From assembly GCF_018408855.1 (NCBI RefSeq), contig NZ_AP024327.1, forward strand, positions 372,001-436,000: a stretch of DNA of 64,000 nucleotides, written 5' to 3'. The first letter of the stretch is position 1. The number at the start of each line of letters is the position of its first letter. The notes under the pieces were generated by a model. That model did no database searches. It saw only the letters and a program-made list of their open reading frames with translations, and was not told the origin of the DNA. The stretch is from Caballeronia sp. NK8. GTDB lineage: Bacteria; Pseudomonadota; Gammaproteobacteria; Burkholderiales; Burkholderiaceae. This document shows positions 1 through 7,945 of this stretch, piece by piece. Position numbers and translations under genes: made by a program.

Positions 1-2
1 CC

Positions 3-1166
3 GATGTGCTCGCGCTCGGCGACGGCGCGCGCTTCGTCGCGTCCGGCGCGCTGGAGCCGGTTACCACGCTTGCCGCGCTCTCACAGGCGACGAAGCGCAT
101 CGGGCTCATCGCGACGGCATCGACGACCTACACGGAGCCATTCAATCTCGCGCGCCAGTTCGCCTCGCTCGATCACATCTCGGGCGGGCGCGTGGGCTGG
201 AACATCGTGACGTCGTGGTCGGGCGGCGCGGGGCCGAACTTCGGCTACGACGCGCAGATCGAGCACGCGCAACGCTATGCGCGCGCGCACGAATTTCTCG
301 ACGTCGTGAAGCAGTTGTGGGATAGCTGGGCCGACGACGCCATCATCGACGACCCGACGAGCGGCCGCTTTCTCGATCCCGCGCGGATGCGGCGCATCGG
401 CTACGAAGGGCGTTTTCATCGCGTGGCGGGGCCGCTCAATCTGCCGCGTCCGCCGCAGGGGCATCCGGTATTGGTGCAGGCGGGTTCGTCGGAGGCGGGC
501 AAGGCGTTCGCCGCGCGCCATGCCGAGGCCGTGTTCACCGCGCACCTGACGAAGGAATCGGCGCGCGCTTTCTATGCGGAGCTGAAGGCCGCCGCGATCG
601 CGCAGGGCCGTTCGGCGGACGACATCGTGATCCTGCCCGGACTGAGCGCGGCGATCGGTTCCACCGACGCCGAAGCGAACGCGTTGCTCGACGAACTCGA
701 TTCACTCACCGATATCAGCGTCGGCCTCGGACGCCTGTCGGCCCGCTTCGGCGGATACGACTTCTCGACGCTGCCGCTCGACCAGCCGTTGTCCGTCGAC
801 GACTTTCCGGACCCGTCGACGGTGCAGGCCGCGCAAAGCCGCGCGGCGGTCATCACGCAACTCGTCGCGCGCGAGCGGCCGACCCTGCGCGTCCTGCTGA
901 GACAGCTTGCGGCGGCGCGCGGCCACTTCACGCTGAGCGGCACGCCCGAGCGCATTGCCGACGTGATCGCCGACTGGGTCGAAAGCCGCGCCGCCGACGG
1001 CTTCAATCTGATGCCGCCTGTGCTGCCCGCGCAGTTCGAGGTGTTCGCGGAACATGTCGTGCCGATCCTGCAAAAGCGTGGCCTGTTCCGGCGCGAATAC
1101 GAACACGACACGTTGCGCGGTCACTACGGCCTCGCGCGCCCGTCCAATCCTTATTTCCAACGCTGA
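3..1166 (+). CDS. NtaA/SnaA/DszA-family FMNH2-dependent monooxygenase (5' end outside window)
   Basis: The reading frame is open from the first base, so the N-terminus lies upstream; 387 codons are visible of a family usually near 440-450. The text [29 protein letters not shown] is the hallmark of the bacterial-luciferase-like NtaA/SnaA/SoxA (DszA) family. These enzymes use reduced FMN supplied by a separate reductase to oxidise sulfones, nitrilotriacetate or similar substrates in the cytoplasm. The next gene, an SsuA-like binding protein, overlaps it by one base (TGATG), so the two are probably co-translated. An FMN reductase lies about 2.5 kb downstream, and a remnant of a DszC/SfnC-like protein follows at 2129-2270. 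I infer organosulfur acquisition; the exact substrate cannot be read from sequence. Confidence 0.88.
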   Translation, partial: [387 protein letters not shown]

Positions 1167-2122
1167 TGCTCAGACATGTGTTGAAACCGCTGGCGATCGT
1201 CGCCGGCTGCCTTGCGCTGGCTTCGGCCGCATTTGCCGACGAAGGCTATCCGGAGCAGGTGCGTATCGGCATCCAGAAGGGCGACGGGCTCGTCGCGTTG
1301 CGCGCTTCGGGCCGGCTGGAAAAAGCGCTCGCCGCGCATCACGTAAAGGTCTCGTGGCACGAGTTCGTGTATGGCGCGCCGCTCGTCGAAGCGATCAATG
1401 CGGGCGACATCGATCTCGGCACCGTCGGCTCGACGCCGCCGATCATGGCGCAGGCGGGCGCGGCGCCGTCGGTGGTGTACGTGGCGTCCGCGCCGAAGCT
1501 CAGCGCGAGCTATGGCATCGTCGTGCCGAAGGATTCGCCGGTCAGGGACATACGCGATCTCAGGGGCAGGAAGATCGCGTTCGCGAAGGGCTCGCAAGGG
1601 CATCTCTTCGTGCTGAAGGCGATGCAGGACGCGGGCATGAATCCCGATGACGCGCAGTTCACCTACCTGTCCTATGGCGATGCGCGTTCGGCGTTCGAGC
1701 GCGGTTTCGTCGATGCGTGGGCGGTGCCCGATCCGCGTTACGCCGACACCGAGTTGACCACCGGCGCGCGCACGATTCTCACCATCGGCAAACTGTCGGT
1801 GCCGCAGTACGGGTTCTATATTTCGACGCGTAGCTTCGCGCAACGATACCCCGCCGCGTTGCGTTTGATCTTCGACGAACTCGCCGCGCAGAACGCCGAC
1901 AGTCTCGCGCATCCCGAAGACACCGCGCGCTTTCTCGCCAGCAACACTGGCGTGCCGCTGAACGTCTGGAGCCGCGCGATTGCGCGGCTCGAATGGGGCG
2001 TGAGCTATCCGATTCCCGATGAGGTCATCAGGGCGCAACAGGACTCCGCCGATCTCGCCTGGCGCGACAAGGTGATTCCGCGCCATATCGATGTGCGTGA
2101 TGCGGTGGTGCAGATCAGGTGA
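1166..2122 (+). CDS. SsuA-like aliphatic sulfonate/organosulfur ABC transporter substrate-binding protein
   Basis: A 318-residue periplasmic protein of the NMT1/SsuA family. An N-terminal signal peptide (hydrophobic core LAIVAGCLALASAAFA) ends near residue 24. The mature protein starts with the typical IGIQKGDGLVALRASG segment and has the STPPIMAQAG and KGSQGHLFVLKA regions seen in sulfonate/taurine binding proteins. The ATG overlaps the stop of the monooxygenase gene (TGATG). No permease or ATPase genes follow in the window, so the transporter partners are either upstream of base 1 or elsewhere. Substrate is inferred from the adjacent monooxygenase. Confidence 0.85.
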   Translation: MLRHVLKPLAIVAGCLALASAAFADEGYPEQVRIGIQKGDGLVALRASGRLEKALAAHHVKVSWHEFVYGAPLVEAINAGDIDLGTVGSTPPIMAQAGAAPSVVYVASAPKLSASYGIVVPKDSPVRDIRDLRGRKIAFAKGSQGHLFVLKAMQDAGMNPDDAQFTYLSYGDARSAFERGFVDAWAVPDPRYADTELTTGARTILTIGKLSVPQYGFYISTRSFAQRYPAALRLIFDELAAQNADSLAHPEDTARFLASNTGVPLNVWSRAIARLEWGVSYPIPDEVIRAQQDSADLAWRDKVIPRHIDVRDAVVQIR

Positions 2123-2128
2123 TGCCAC

Positions 2129-2270
2129 TTACACCTGCCCCAACACCCCCAGCCACGCCTGCCCGATAGCCTCATGACTCGCATCCGCGTTCGGCGGATG
2201 AAACGCACCCGCGCGGACATCGCGATAAAGCCGCTGGCGGCGCGACGACGGGTTGCAGGACGGCACTCAT
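2129..2270 (-). pseudogene. Remnant of an acyl-CoA-dehydrogenase-like (DszC/SfnC-type) monooxygenase, internal deletion
   Basis: On the minus strand a good ribosome site (AAGGAG, about 7 bases before the start) precedes an ATG at 2270 that opens MSAVLQPV. Within about 30 bases the sequence becomes, in another frame, RQRLYRDVRAGAFHPP followed by a short tail ending in TAA at 2131-2129. The LYRDVRAG-HPP text resembles the extreme C-terminus of DszC/SfnC-like flavoproteins. The simplest reading is an internal deletion that fused the 5' start to the 3' end of one gene out of frame. The family call rests on a short conserved tail, so it is an inference. Confidence 0.45.
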
Positions 2271-2282
2271 CGTAGGTCTCCT

Positions 2283-2858
2283 TCACGCAAGAGCGGAAAA
2301 ATATTTTTCGTCCGGCACGACGCCGGTCGCGATGAAGATGCGATTGGTATGGTTGAACCACGACGCCGTTTCGATGGCTTCGAGAATGTCGGCGTCGGAG
2401 AGGCCGAGCGCGCGGAGCCGGTCGAGGTCTTGCGCGGTAATCTCGCGCGGAGTCGTCGTGATGGTTTCGGCGATCTGCGCGAGCGCGAACTGGCGCGGCG
2501 ACAGATCCGCGAGGTGATAATCTAGCGCGATGCGGCGTGCCTTCACGCGATCGTCGAGCGCCGCGCCGAGCGCATGCGCGTGATGGATCGTGCACAGACC
2601 GCAGCCGTTGGTGCGCGACACGATCACCGCGATCAGCTCGCGCTCCTCGATCGGCAGGCGGCCGCCCGTCGCGCTGAAAAGCCCTTCGAAATACTGCGCG
2701 AAGCGTCGCGCCGTGTCCGGATTCAGCGCGAGCGCTCGAATCCAGTTGTCGTTGCCATGACGATCGACGAGCTCGCGGATGTCAACGCCCAGCGCATCGT
2801 GTTCGGGCACGTCGAGACGGCCGATGACTTGCGCATCGGCGTGAAGGACTTCTGCCAT
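2283..2858 (-). CDS. AhpD-like / carboxymuconolactone decarboxylase-family peroxidase-related protein
   Basis: 191 residues. The central segment EERELIAVIVSRTNGCGLCTIHHAHALG contains the C-x-x-C-x-x-x-H signature of AhpD-like proteins, which act as thiol-based alkylhydroperoxide reductases or related enzymes. The C-terminus (SWFNHTNRIFIATGVVPDEKYF) matches the uncharacterised peroxidase-related subfamily. The ATG at 2858 is chosen because GAGGAA lies six bases upstream; longer in-frame starts lack a ribosome site. It is divergent from a clear paralogue at 3044, with a shared 185-base promoter region. A role in peroxide or sulfoxide chemistry beside flavin monooxygenases is inferred. Confidence 0.82.
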   Translation of the reverse strand: MAEVLHADAQVIGRLDVPEHDALGVDIRELVDRHGNDNWIRALALNPDTARRFAQYFEGLFSATGGRLPIEERELIAVIVSRTNGCGLCTIHHAHALGAALDDRVKARRIALDYHLADLSPRQFALAQIAETITTTPREITAQDLDRLRALGLSDADILEAIETASWFNHTNRIFIATGVVPDEKYFSALA

Positions 2859-3043
2859 GTCGCGTTCCTCGCGAAGGAGAGTGCGAGCCATTATGCGCAG
2901 CGAGCGCGAGCGCGATCCAATATCGATTTGCGATTTGCTATCCAGCCGGTGCGCTCGCATTTGCTTATGAAAAATCAGCCATACGAAGCATCGGGAGGTG
3001 CGCTACCTTGAGCGCTTCACGACCAGCGCAGGAGTCTATTCCG
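2859..3043. promoter_or_regulatory. Divergent promoter region between two AhpD-like paralogues
   Basis: This 185-base stretch separates two oppositely transcribed paralogues and is visibly AT-richer than its flanks around 2920-2990. It holds three ATTTGC hexamers (two in tandem near 2930-2940 and one near 2958). They could be regulator half-sites, but no regulator can be assigned and no confident -35/-10 pair was picked. Confidence 0.35.
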
Positions 3044-3673
3044 ATGTCTACGCTCGCCCTCGCCGAATCCCTGAACGCATCCGATGACATTGCCGACCGC
3101 GAGCCCGTTTCGCGCTTCGGCGTGCCCGAGGAAACGCGACTGCCGCCGCACGTCGCGGAGATCTATGCGAAGTTCCGCCGGCAATACGGCTTCGTGCCGA
3201 ACTGGCTCGCGGCGCTCGCGATCAATCCTGATACGGCGTATCGGCTCGTCACGTTCTACGAGCATCTGTTCGATCCGCATCGCAGCCATCTGACGGCGGC
3301 GGAGCGCGAACTGATCGCGGTGGTGACGTCGGCGGCGAATAATTGCAGCTATTGCGTGTTCAATCACACGCAGGTGCTCGCGAAAGTGACCGGCGACACG
3401 GTGCGCGCGCAACGCATCGCGCAGGGCTTTCATCATGTGCGTCTGACGGCGAAGGAGGCCGCGCTCGCGGAACTGGCCGAACGCCTTACGCGCAATGCGT
3501 CGAGCGTGCGCGAGGAAGATTTACAGCGTCTGCGATCGATCGGCTTCACGTCGCAAGCCGTGACGGAAGTGCTCGAAGTCTCGGCGTTTTTCAACTACGC
3601 GAACCGCCTGACGATCGCGCTGAACGTCGTGCCCGACGATCGCTTCTTCTCCGGGCGCGATCTGGGCGCGTGA
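3044..3673 (+). CDS. AhpD-like / carboxymuconolactone decarboxylase-family peroxidase-related protein
   Basis: 209 residues, paralogous to the divergent gene ending at 2283. The motif region NNCSYCVFNHTQVLAK carries the C-x-x-C-x-x-x-H redox centre, and the C-terminus NYANRLTIALNVVPDDRFF matches the same subfamily. The ATG at 3044 has AGGAG nine bases upstream, so it is preferred over an upstream in-frame start at 3008. The gene faces the FMN reductase convergently, with a perfect hairpin between them. Expected to be a cytosolic thiol oxidoreductase; substrate unknown. Confidence 0.83.
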   Translation: MSTLALAESLNASDDIADREPVSRFGVPEETRLPPHVAEIYAKFRRQYGFVPNWLAALAINPDTAYRLVTFYEHLFDPHRSHLTAAERELIAVVTSAANNCSYCVFNHTQVLAKVTGDTVRAQRIAQGFHHVRLTAKEAALAELAERLTRNASSVREEDLQRLRSIGFTSQAVTEVLEVSAFFNYANRLTIALNVVPDDRFFSGRDLGA

Positions 3674-3677
3674 TATG

Positions 3678-3702
3678 GGGATCGCCAGACTCTGGCGATC
3701 CC
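3678..3702. terminator. Perfect 11-bp hairpin between convergent genes
   Basis: GGGATCGCCAG and its exact complement are separated by a three-base loop, right after the stop of the AhpD-like gene and 24 bases from the end of the convergent FMN reductase gene. Neither side has a T-run, so it may be a weak bidirectional terminator or a 3' stabilising hairpin. Confidence 0.5.
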
Positions 3703-3725
3703 GCTACTTGAAAGTTTCCGCGCGA

Positions 3726-4364
3726 TCAGTCGTGCGTCACGGCCACGCGCGCATCCACCGCCTGCCACGCGTCCTGCCGATGCGCGCCGAACGCAAGCGC
3801 GAAGCTCGACGCCTGCTGTCCGACCGTGCGCAACTGCTCGAGGACTTTCGGGTCCGAGCACGTATCGGTCGTTTCGAAGCGCGTCTCCAGCGTGTTGACG
3901 GCGGCGCCGAACGGCGTCGGCCAGCCGCGCAACGCGTGCACGATCGAGCGCAGCGATGTCAGCACCGTGCCCGCCGCCTGCCAGCCGTAAGCCGTGACGA
4001 TGCTGCCGACCGCGCGGCCATCGAGATACGGACGCCCGTCGAGCCGCAGTTCTTCGAGCGTATCGAGCGCATTCTTGACGAGCCCCGAAATGCCGCCGTG
4101 ATAACCGGGCGTCGCGATGATGAGCGCGTCCGCCGCGCGCACCGCTTCGATGAGTTCGTGCTGTTCGTCGGTCAGTTCGCGCGTCTCGGGCGCGTAATGC
4201 GGGAGGCTGTGAAGGAACGCGCCGCCGAACAACTGCACGCGCGCGCCGGAATCCTGTGCGCCTTTCAGCGCGAGCGCCAACGCGCGTTCTGTCGATGAGG
4301 CGGGCCGCGTCGTGCCGCCAATGCCGACCACGAAAGGCCGGCGCGAAGATTCAGTTCGGGACAA
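3726..4364 (-). CDS. NAD(P)H-dependent FMN reductase (SsuE/MsuE-like)
   Basis: 212 residues with a flavodoxin-like fold. GIGGTTRPASSTERAL near the N-terminus is the FMN phosphate loop, and TPGYHGGISGLVKNALD is the family signature for flavin binding. Such reductases supply FMNH2 to two-component monooxygenases like the one at the left end of the window. The only suitable in-frame start is a TTG at 4364 with GGAG about nine bases upstream. Functional pairing with the monooxygenase at 3-1166 is an inference from proximity. Confidence 0.85.
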   Translation of the reverse strand: MSRTESSRRPFVVGIGGTTRPASSTERALALALKGAQDSGARVQLFGGAFLHSLPHYAPETRELTDEQHELIEAVRAADALIIATPGYHGGISGLVKNALDTLEELRLDGRPYLDGRAVGSIVTAYGWQAAGTVLTSLRSIVHALRGWPTPFGAAVNTLETRFETTDTCSDPKVLEQLRTVGQQASSFALAFGAHRQDAWQAVDARVAVTHD

Positions 4365-4479
4365 GTTCGATGCTCCGGCAAGGGGACGGCGCGAGCCGTC
4401 GGATGGAGCATCATAGCCAGCGGCCGGGCGTGCCGGAACGCATCATTTTCGCTAACGATATACGCGATTCAGCAAGCGC

Positions 4480-4644
4480 TTACCCGTGCAGTTTCCCCTG
4501 CCTGCGTGCGCGCGGATGCTCGGCGGAGCGTCGCGCGCCGGAAACGCGCGAGGCTCGCGGCACGAAAATGTCGAACATCGCCAGCAGCGACAGCGAAACG
4601 ACAGCCAGGAACGCCATCGTGCCAAGGAATTCGAGCAGGAACAT
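4480..4644 (-). CDS. Small single-span membrane protein, unknown function
   Basis: A 54-residue frame begins at an ATG preceded by GAGGTG with about five bases spacing. It encodes one strong hydrophobic span (FLLEFLGTMAFLAVVSLSLL) followed by an arginine-rich, probably cytoplasmic tail. The good ribosome site and sensible topology support a real small gene, but no family is recognised. It lies alone between the FMN reductase start and a plus-strand gene. Confidence 0.42.
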   Translation of the reverse strand: MFLLEFLGTMAFLAVVSLSLLAMFDIFVPRASRVSGARRSAEHPRARRQGKLHG

Positions 4645-4872
4645 GTTCACCTCATCCGGTCGGAAACGCGTTATGTGCGTGCATCTGCTGACCATCAGTG
4701 TGCAGGCGGCGACGCCCGGCCGATGCCGCGAGAAGCCGTCGCAACAGGCGTCTGTTCGACGTATCGTCCGCCGCGTCGATTACATCGGATGTAATTGGCG
4801 CGAGCACCGGGCGCTTCTACTCTTGGGCTGTCGCGTCGCCATTCCGGCGGCGCCCACCTCCAAGGACTTACC

Positions 4873-5430
4873 ATGTCGAGCTTTCCTGTTCATACGATCG
4901 ATTCCGCGCCCGCGCAATCCCGGCCGGCGCTCCGGCAACTGCAGCAGGCATTGGGCCTGATCCCGAATGTCGCGGGCACGATGGCTGCGTCGCCGGTGCT
5001 GATCGACGCTTTCGTCGGCGTGTTCCAGCGCGTGCACGCGAGCAGCCTTACCGAGCCGCAGATTCAGACGCTCCTGCTGACCAACGCCGTCACGAACGCC
5101 AGCGAATGGCCGGTCGCGTTTCACACGGCACTTGCACTGAAACAGGGCATTTCTCCCGCCGATGTCGACGCGATCCGCCGAGGCGCGCTGCCCGACGACG
5201 CCGGACTGGCCGCGCTGTCGGCACTGGCGGGCGCGCTGATCGGGCAGCGCGGGCGCGTCGCGGAGCCGGATCAGCGGCGCTTTCTGGAAGCGGGCTTCGA
5301 CGCCGCGCAAATACTCGAGGTCATCGCGGTCGTTGCCGCATCGACAATCACGAACTATGCCAGCAGCGTGACCCGGCCGCCGCTCGAAGCGCAGTTCGAA
5401 GTGTTCGCCTGGCATGCGCCGGCAGCCTGA
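4873..5430 (+). CDS. Carboxymuconolactone decarboxylase-fold protein lacking the redox cysteines
   Basis: 185 residues. The overall pattern (LGLIPNVAGTMAASPVLIDAF, then a helical segment ending FHTALALKQG) matches AhpD/CMD-fold proteins. At the usual C-x-x-C-x-x-x-H site it reads NASEWPVAFHT: by alignment with the two AhpD-like genes of this window both cysteines are gone (Ser and Pro) while the histidine stays. The ATG at 4873 has AAGGA seven bases upstream. An XRE-type regulator starts 37 bases downstream on the same strand, so the two are probably co-transcribed. A redox role is unlikely; function unknown. Confidence 0.75.
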   Translation: MSSFPVHTIDSAPAQSRPALRQLQQALGLIPNVAGTMAASPVLIDAFVGVFQRVHASSLTEPQIQTLLLTNAVTNASEWPVAFHTALALKQGISPADVDAIRRGALPDDAGLAALSALAGALIGQRGRVAEPDQRRFLEAGFDAAQILEVIAVVAASTITNYASSVTRPPLEAQFEVFAWHAPAA

Positions 5431-5467
5431 GCGTGCTCCATTCATCCACCCCGATCCGGAAGATCCG

Positions 5468-6313
5468 ATGAACGCCATGCGTCCCGATTCGAATGCGCCG
5501 CCTGTCGAACTGGGTGATTTGCTGCGCTACTGGCGCGACGTGCGCGGCGTGAGTCAGCTCGATCTGTCGCTGGAGGCGGGCGTTTCGCAACGGCAGATCA
5601 GCTTTATCGAAAGCGGGCGCAGCGTGCCGGGCCGTGACACGCTGCTCACGCTCGCGCAAACCCTCGATGTGCCGCTGCGCGAGCGCAACGCGCTGCTGCT
5701 CGCGGCGGGCTACGCGCCCGTGTATTCAGAAGCGCCGTGGAATGCGCAGGAGATGCATGGCGTGATCCGCGCGCTCGAACGGGTCGTTCGGCAGCACGAT
5801 CCGTTTCCGGCGATCGTGATGGATCGCCACTGGAACGTGCTGATGACCAATGACGCCGCGCCGCGCTTCTTCGACTGTTTCATCGACATGGCCGCGCGCG
5901 AAGGTCCGCGCAACATGCTTCATCTGATCTTCGATCCGCAGGGGATGCGGCCGTTCGTGGCCGATTGGGACATCGTTTCGCGGAGCCTGTTACAGCGGGT
6001 GTATCGGGAATCGGTCGGGCATGTGGTCGACGCCGGCACCGGGCGTCTGCTCGACGAACTGCTCGCTTATCCCGACGTGCCGCGCGACTGGAAAACGCAA
6101 CATGGGCGCCCGGCGGCGCCCACGATGCCTGTCATACCGATTGGTTTTCTCAGCGAGGGCGTCGTGCTTCGATATTTCTCGATGGTCACGACCGTCGGCG
6201 CGCCGCAGAACGTCGCGGCACAGGAACTCCGTCTCGAATGCATGTTTCCCGCCGATGACGAAACCGAAGCACGCCACCGGCAGTTGCTTGCCGCGCATTC
6301 GAAGCAAGCCTGA
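5468..6313 (+). CDS. XRE-family transcriptional regulator with MmyB-like ligand-binding domain
   Basis: 281 residues. An N-terminal helix-turn-helix (LGDLLRYWRDVRGVSQLDLS through SFIESGRSVPGRDTL, roughly residues 15-65) is followed by the PAS-like MmyB-type domain (AIVMDRHWNVLMTNDAAPRFF). This architecture is common in regulators of nearby oxidoreductases or hydrolases. The ATG at 5468 has GGAAG about five bases upstream and sits just past the cysteine-less CMD-fold gene, which is the most likely target. The gene converges on the sugar transporter, with only three bases between them. Confidence 0.85.
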   Translation: MNAMRPDSNAPPVELGDLLRYWRDVRGVSQLDLSLEAGVSQRQISFIESGRSVPGRDTLLTLAQTLDVPLRERNALLLAAGYAPVYSEAPWNAQEMHGVIRALERVVRQHDPFPAIVMDRHWNVLMTNDAAPRFFDCFIDMAAREGPRNMLHLIFDPQGMRPFVADWDIVSRSLLQRVYRESVGHVVDAGTGRLLDELLAYPDVPRDWKTQHGRPAAPTMPVIPIGFLSEGVVLRYFSMVTTVGAPQNVAAQELRLECMFPADDETEARHRQLLAAHSKQA

Positions 6314-6316
6314 TGC

Positions 6317-7723
6317 TTAGTTGACCTTGCCCAGATCACGCAGACGCTTGCCTGCCATCAGATCGCTGCCCAGCTTTTCGAGCGAGACACCGCGCGTCTC
6401 GGGCACGTAGAAGAACACGACGACGCCGAAGATGACGTTGAGGATGGCATACAGCACGAAGGTGTTCGCTTCGCCGACCGTGGACAGCAGGCTGAGGAAC
6501 GTCGCCGCGACGGCCATGTTGGCGACCCAGTTGACCAGCGTCGAGACGGCGATGCCGAAGTCGCGGCCCAGCTGGGGCTGAATCTCCGAGCAGAGAATCC
6601 AGACCAGCGGCCCGGCGGACATCGCGAAGCCCGCGATGAAGAGCAGCAGCGATCCGACCGCGAAAACCTGCGCCGTCAGACCCGCCACACCGGCATGCAT
6701 GAGAAACCCGAGCGAGCACATGCCGACTGCCATGACGGCGCATCCCGCGTAGAGAATCGGCTTGCGGCCCCAGCGGTCGACGAACGCGATCGCGCCGAAC
6801 GTAGCCAGCACGTTGACGAGACCGACGATGACCGTCGCCCACAATTGCTGCTCGTGTGTAGCGAAGCCGGCCAGTTCGAAGATGCGCGGTGCGTAGTACA
6901 TCACGACGTTGATGCCGGTGAGCTGCTGGAAAATCTGCAGCACGACGCCCAGCAGCACCGAGCGACGAAAGTTGGAGTTCTTGCGCAGCAGGCTCCATCC
7001 CTGCTGGGGCCGCGTGTTGTCCTCGTTGACCTGGTCGAGTTCGGCCTGCACGTCGGCCGGATTGGCGTAGAGGCGCTGCAGCACGGCGCGCGCTTCCGCG
7101 CCGCGGTTGCGCTGAAGCAGCCAGCGGGGGCTGTCGGGAAGGGCGAGCACGCCGACCAGGAAGAACGCGGCGGGGATGGCGATCACGCCGAGCATCCAGC
7201 GCCAGTCGGCCACGTAGGACAGGCCGATGTTGGACAGGAAGGCCGCGAGAATCCCGACCGTGATCATCAGTTGATAGGTGGAGATCATGGCGCCGCGCAC
7301 CTGCCGTGGCGCCACTTCAGAAAGGTACAGCGGCGCCGTGAACGAAGCCATGCCGACCGCAAGCCCGAGCACCAGGCGCGCGCCGATCAGATGCTCGGGA
7401 CTTCCCGCGAACCCCGACCAGAGCGACCCGACGATAAAAAGCACCGCCGCCAGCACCAGCGAATGGCGGCGTCCGAGGCGCCACGACAGCCAGCCGGCCC
7501 CCAATGCGCCGACCGCCGCGCCGACCATCATCGAACTGACGATCCATTCCTGCGCGCGGTCGTTCAGCACGAAATGTTTCGCGATGAAGGGCAGCGCGCC
7601 CGAAATCACGCCGATGTCGAGGCCGAACAGCAGGCCGGCGAGCGCCGCCATGAGGCAGACGAAAAGACCGAAGCGCTTCGATCTCGGATGTGCAGGAACA
7701 TTGCTGTCAGCGATAGTGCTCAT
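6317..7723 (-). CDS. galP: GalP-like sugar:proton symporter (MFS)
   Basis: 468 residues with twelve hydrophobic spans. The family signatures are all present: GLLFGLDIGVISGALPFI in span 1, GRRHS between spans 2 and 3, LYLSEVAPRQVRG after span 4, PDSPRWLL before the central loop, QQLTGINVVMYYAP in span 7, DRWGRKP, and PETRGVSLE at the C-terminus. The text is close to E. coli GalP throughout, so a hexose or pentose proton symporter is likely. The start at 7723 has GGAG upstream; an alternative lies at 7786. A GalR-like operator sits about 135 bases upstream. Confidence 0.88.
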   Translation of the reverse strand: MSTIADSNVPAHPRSKRFGLFVCLMAALAGLLFGLDIGVISGALPFIAKHFVLNDRAQEWIVSSMMVGAAVGALGAGWLSWRLGRRHSLVLAAVLFIVGSLWSGFAGSPEHLIGARLVLGLAVGMASFTAPLYLSEVAPRQVRGAMISTYQLMITVGILAAFLSNIGLSYVADWRWMLGVIAIPAAFFLVGVLALPDSPRWLLQRNRGAEARAVLQRLYANPADVQAELDQVNEDNTRPQQGWSLLRKNSNFRRSVLLGVVLQIFQQLTGINVVMYYAPRIFELAGFATHEQQLWATVIVGLVNVLATFGAIAFVDRWGRKPILYAGCAVMAVGMCSLGFLMHAGVAGLTAQVFAVGSLLLFIAGFAMSAGPLVWILCSEIQPQLGRDFGIAVSTLVNWVANMAVAATFLSLLSTVGEANTFVLYAILNVIFGVVVFFYVPETRGVSLEKLGSDLMAGKRLRDLGKVN

Positions 7724-7858
7724 TTGAGGCGTCTCCAGGTTGCTTTTCGAATCGATCATCACGACCACGCATCCATGATCGGACATGAGAATTAGCGCTG
7801 GATGAGGGCACTTTGAAAGCTTCGCTTCAATCGTTCGACGCGCGGAGTGTAGCGTGTT

Positions 7859-7874
7859 GCGTAATCGATTGCAT
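7859..7874. promoter_or_regulatory. Candidate GalR/LacI-family operator upstream of galP-like gene
   Basis: GCGTAATCGATTGCAT matches the GalR/GalS operator consensus GTGTAANCGNTTNCAC at 11 of 13 fixed positions and has the central CG and AATCGATT core of LacI-family sites. It lies between the divergent symporter and dioxygenase genes, 136 bases from the symporter start. The regulator itself is not in the window. Confidence 0.42.
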
Positions 7875-7945
7875 CTTTAAAAGGATGACTGAGCGTTTGG
7901 GCTTTCGGCTTACCATATTCGACGGGGGCAACCTGGGAGCGCGCG

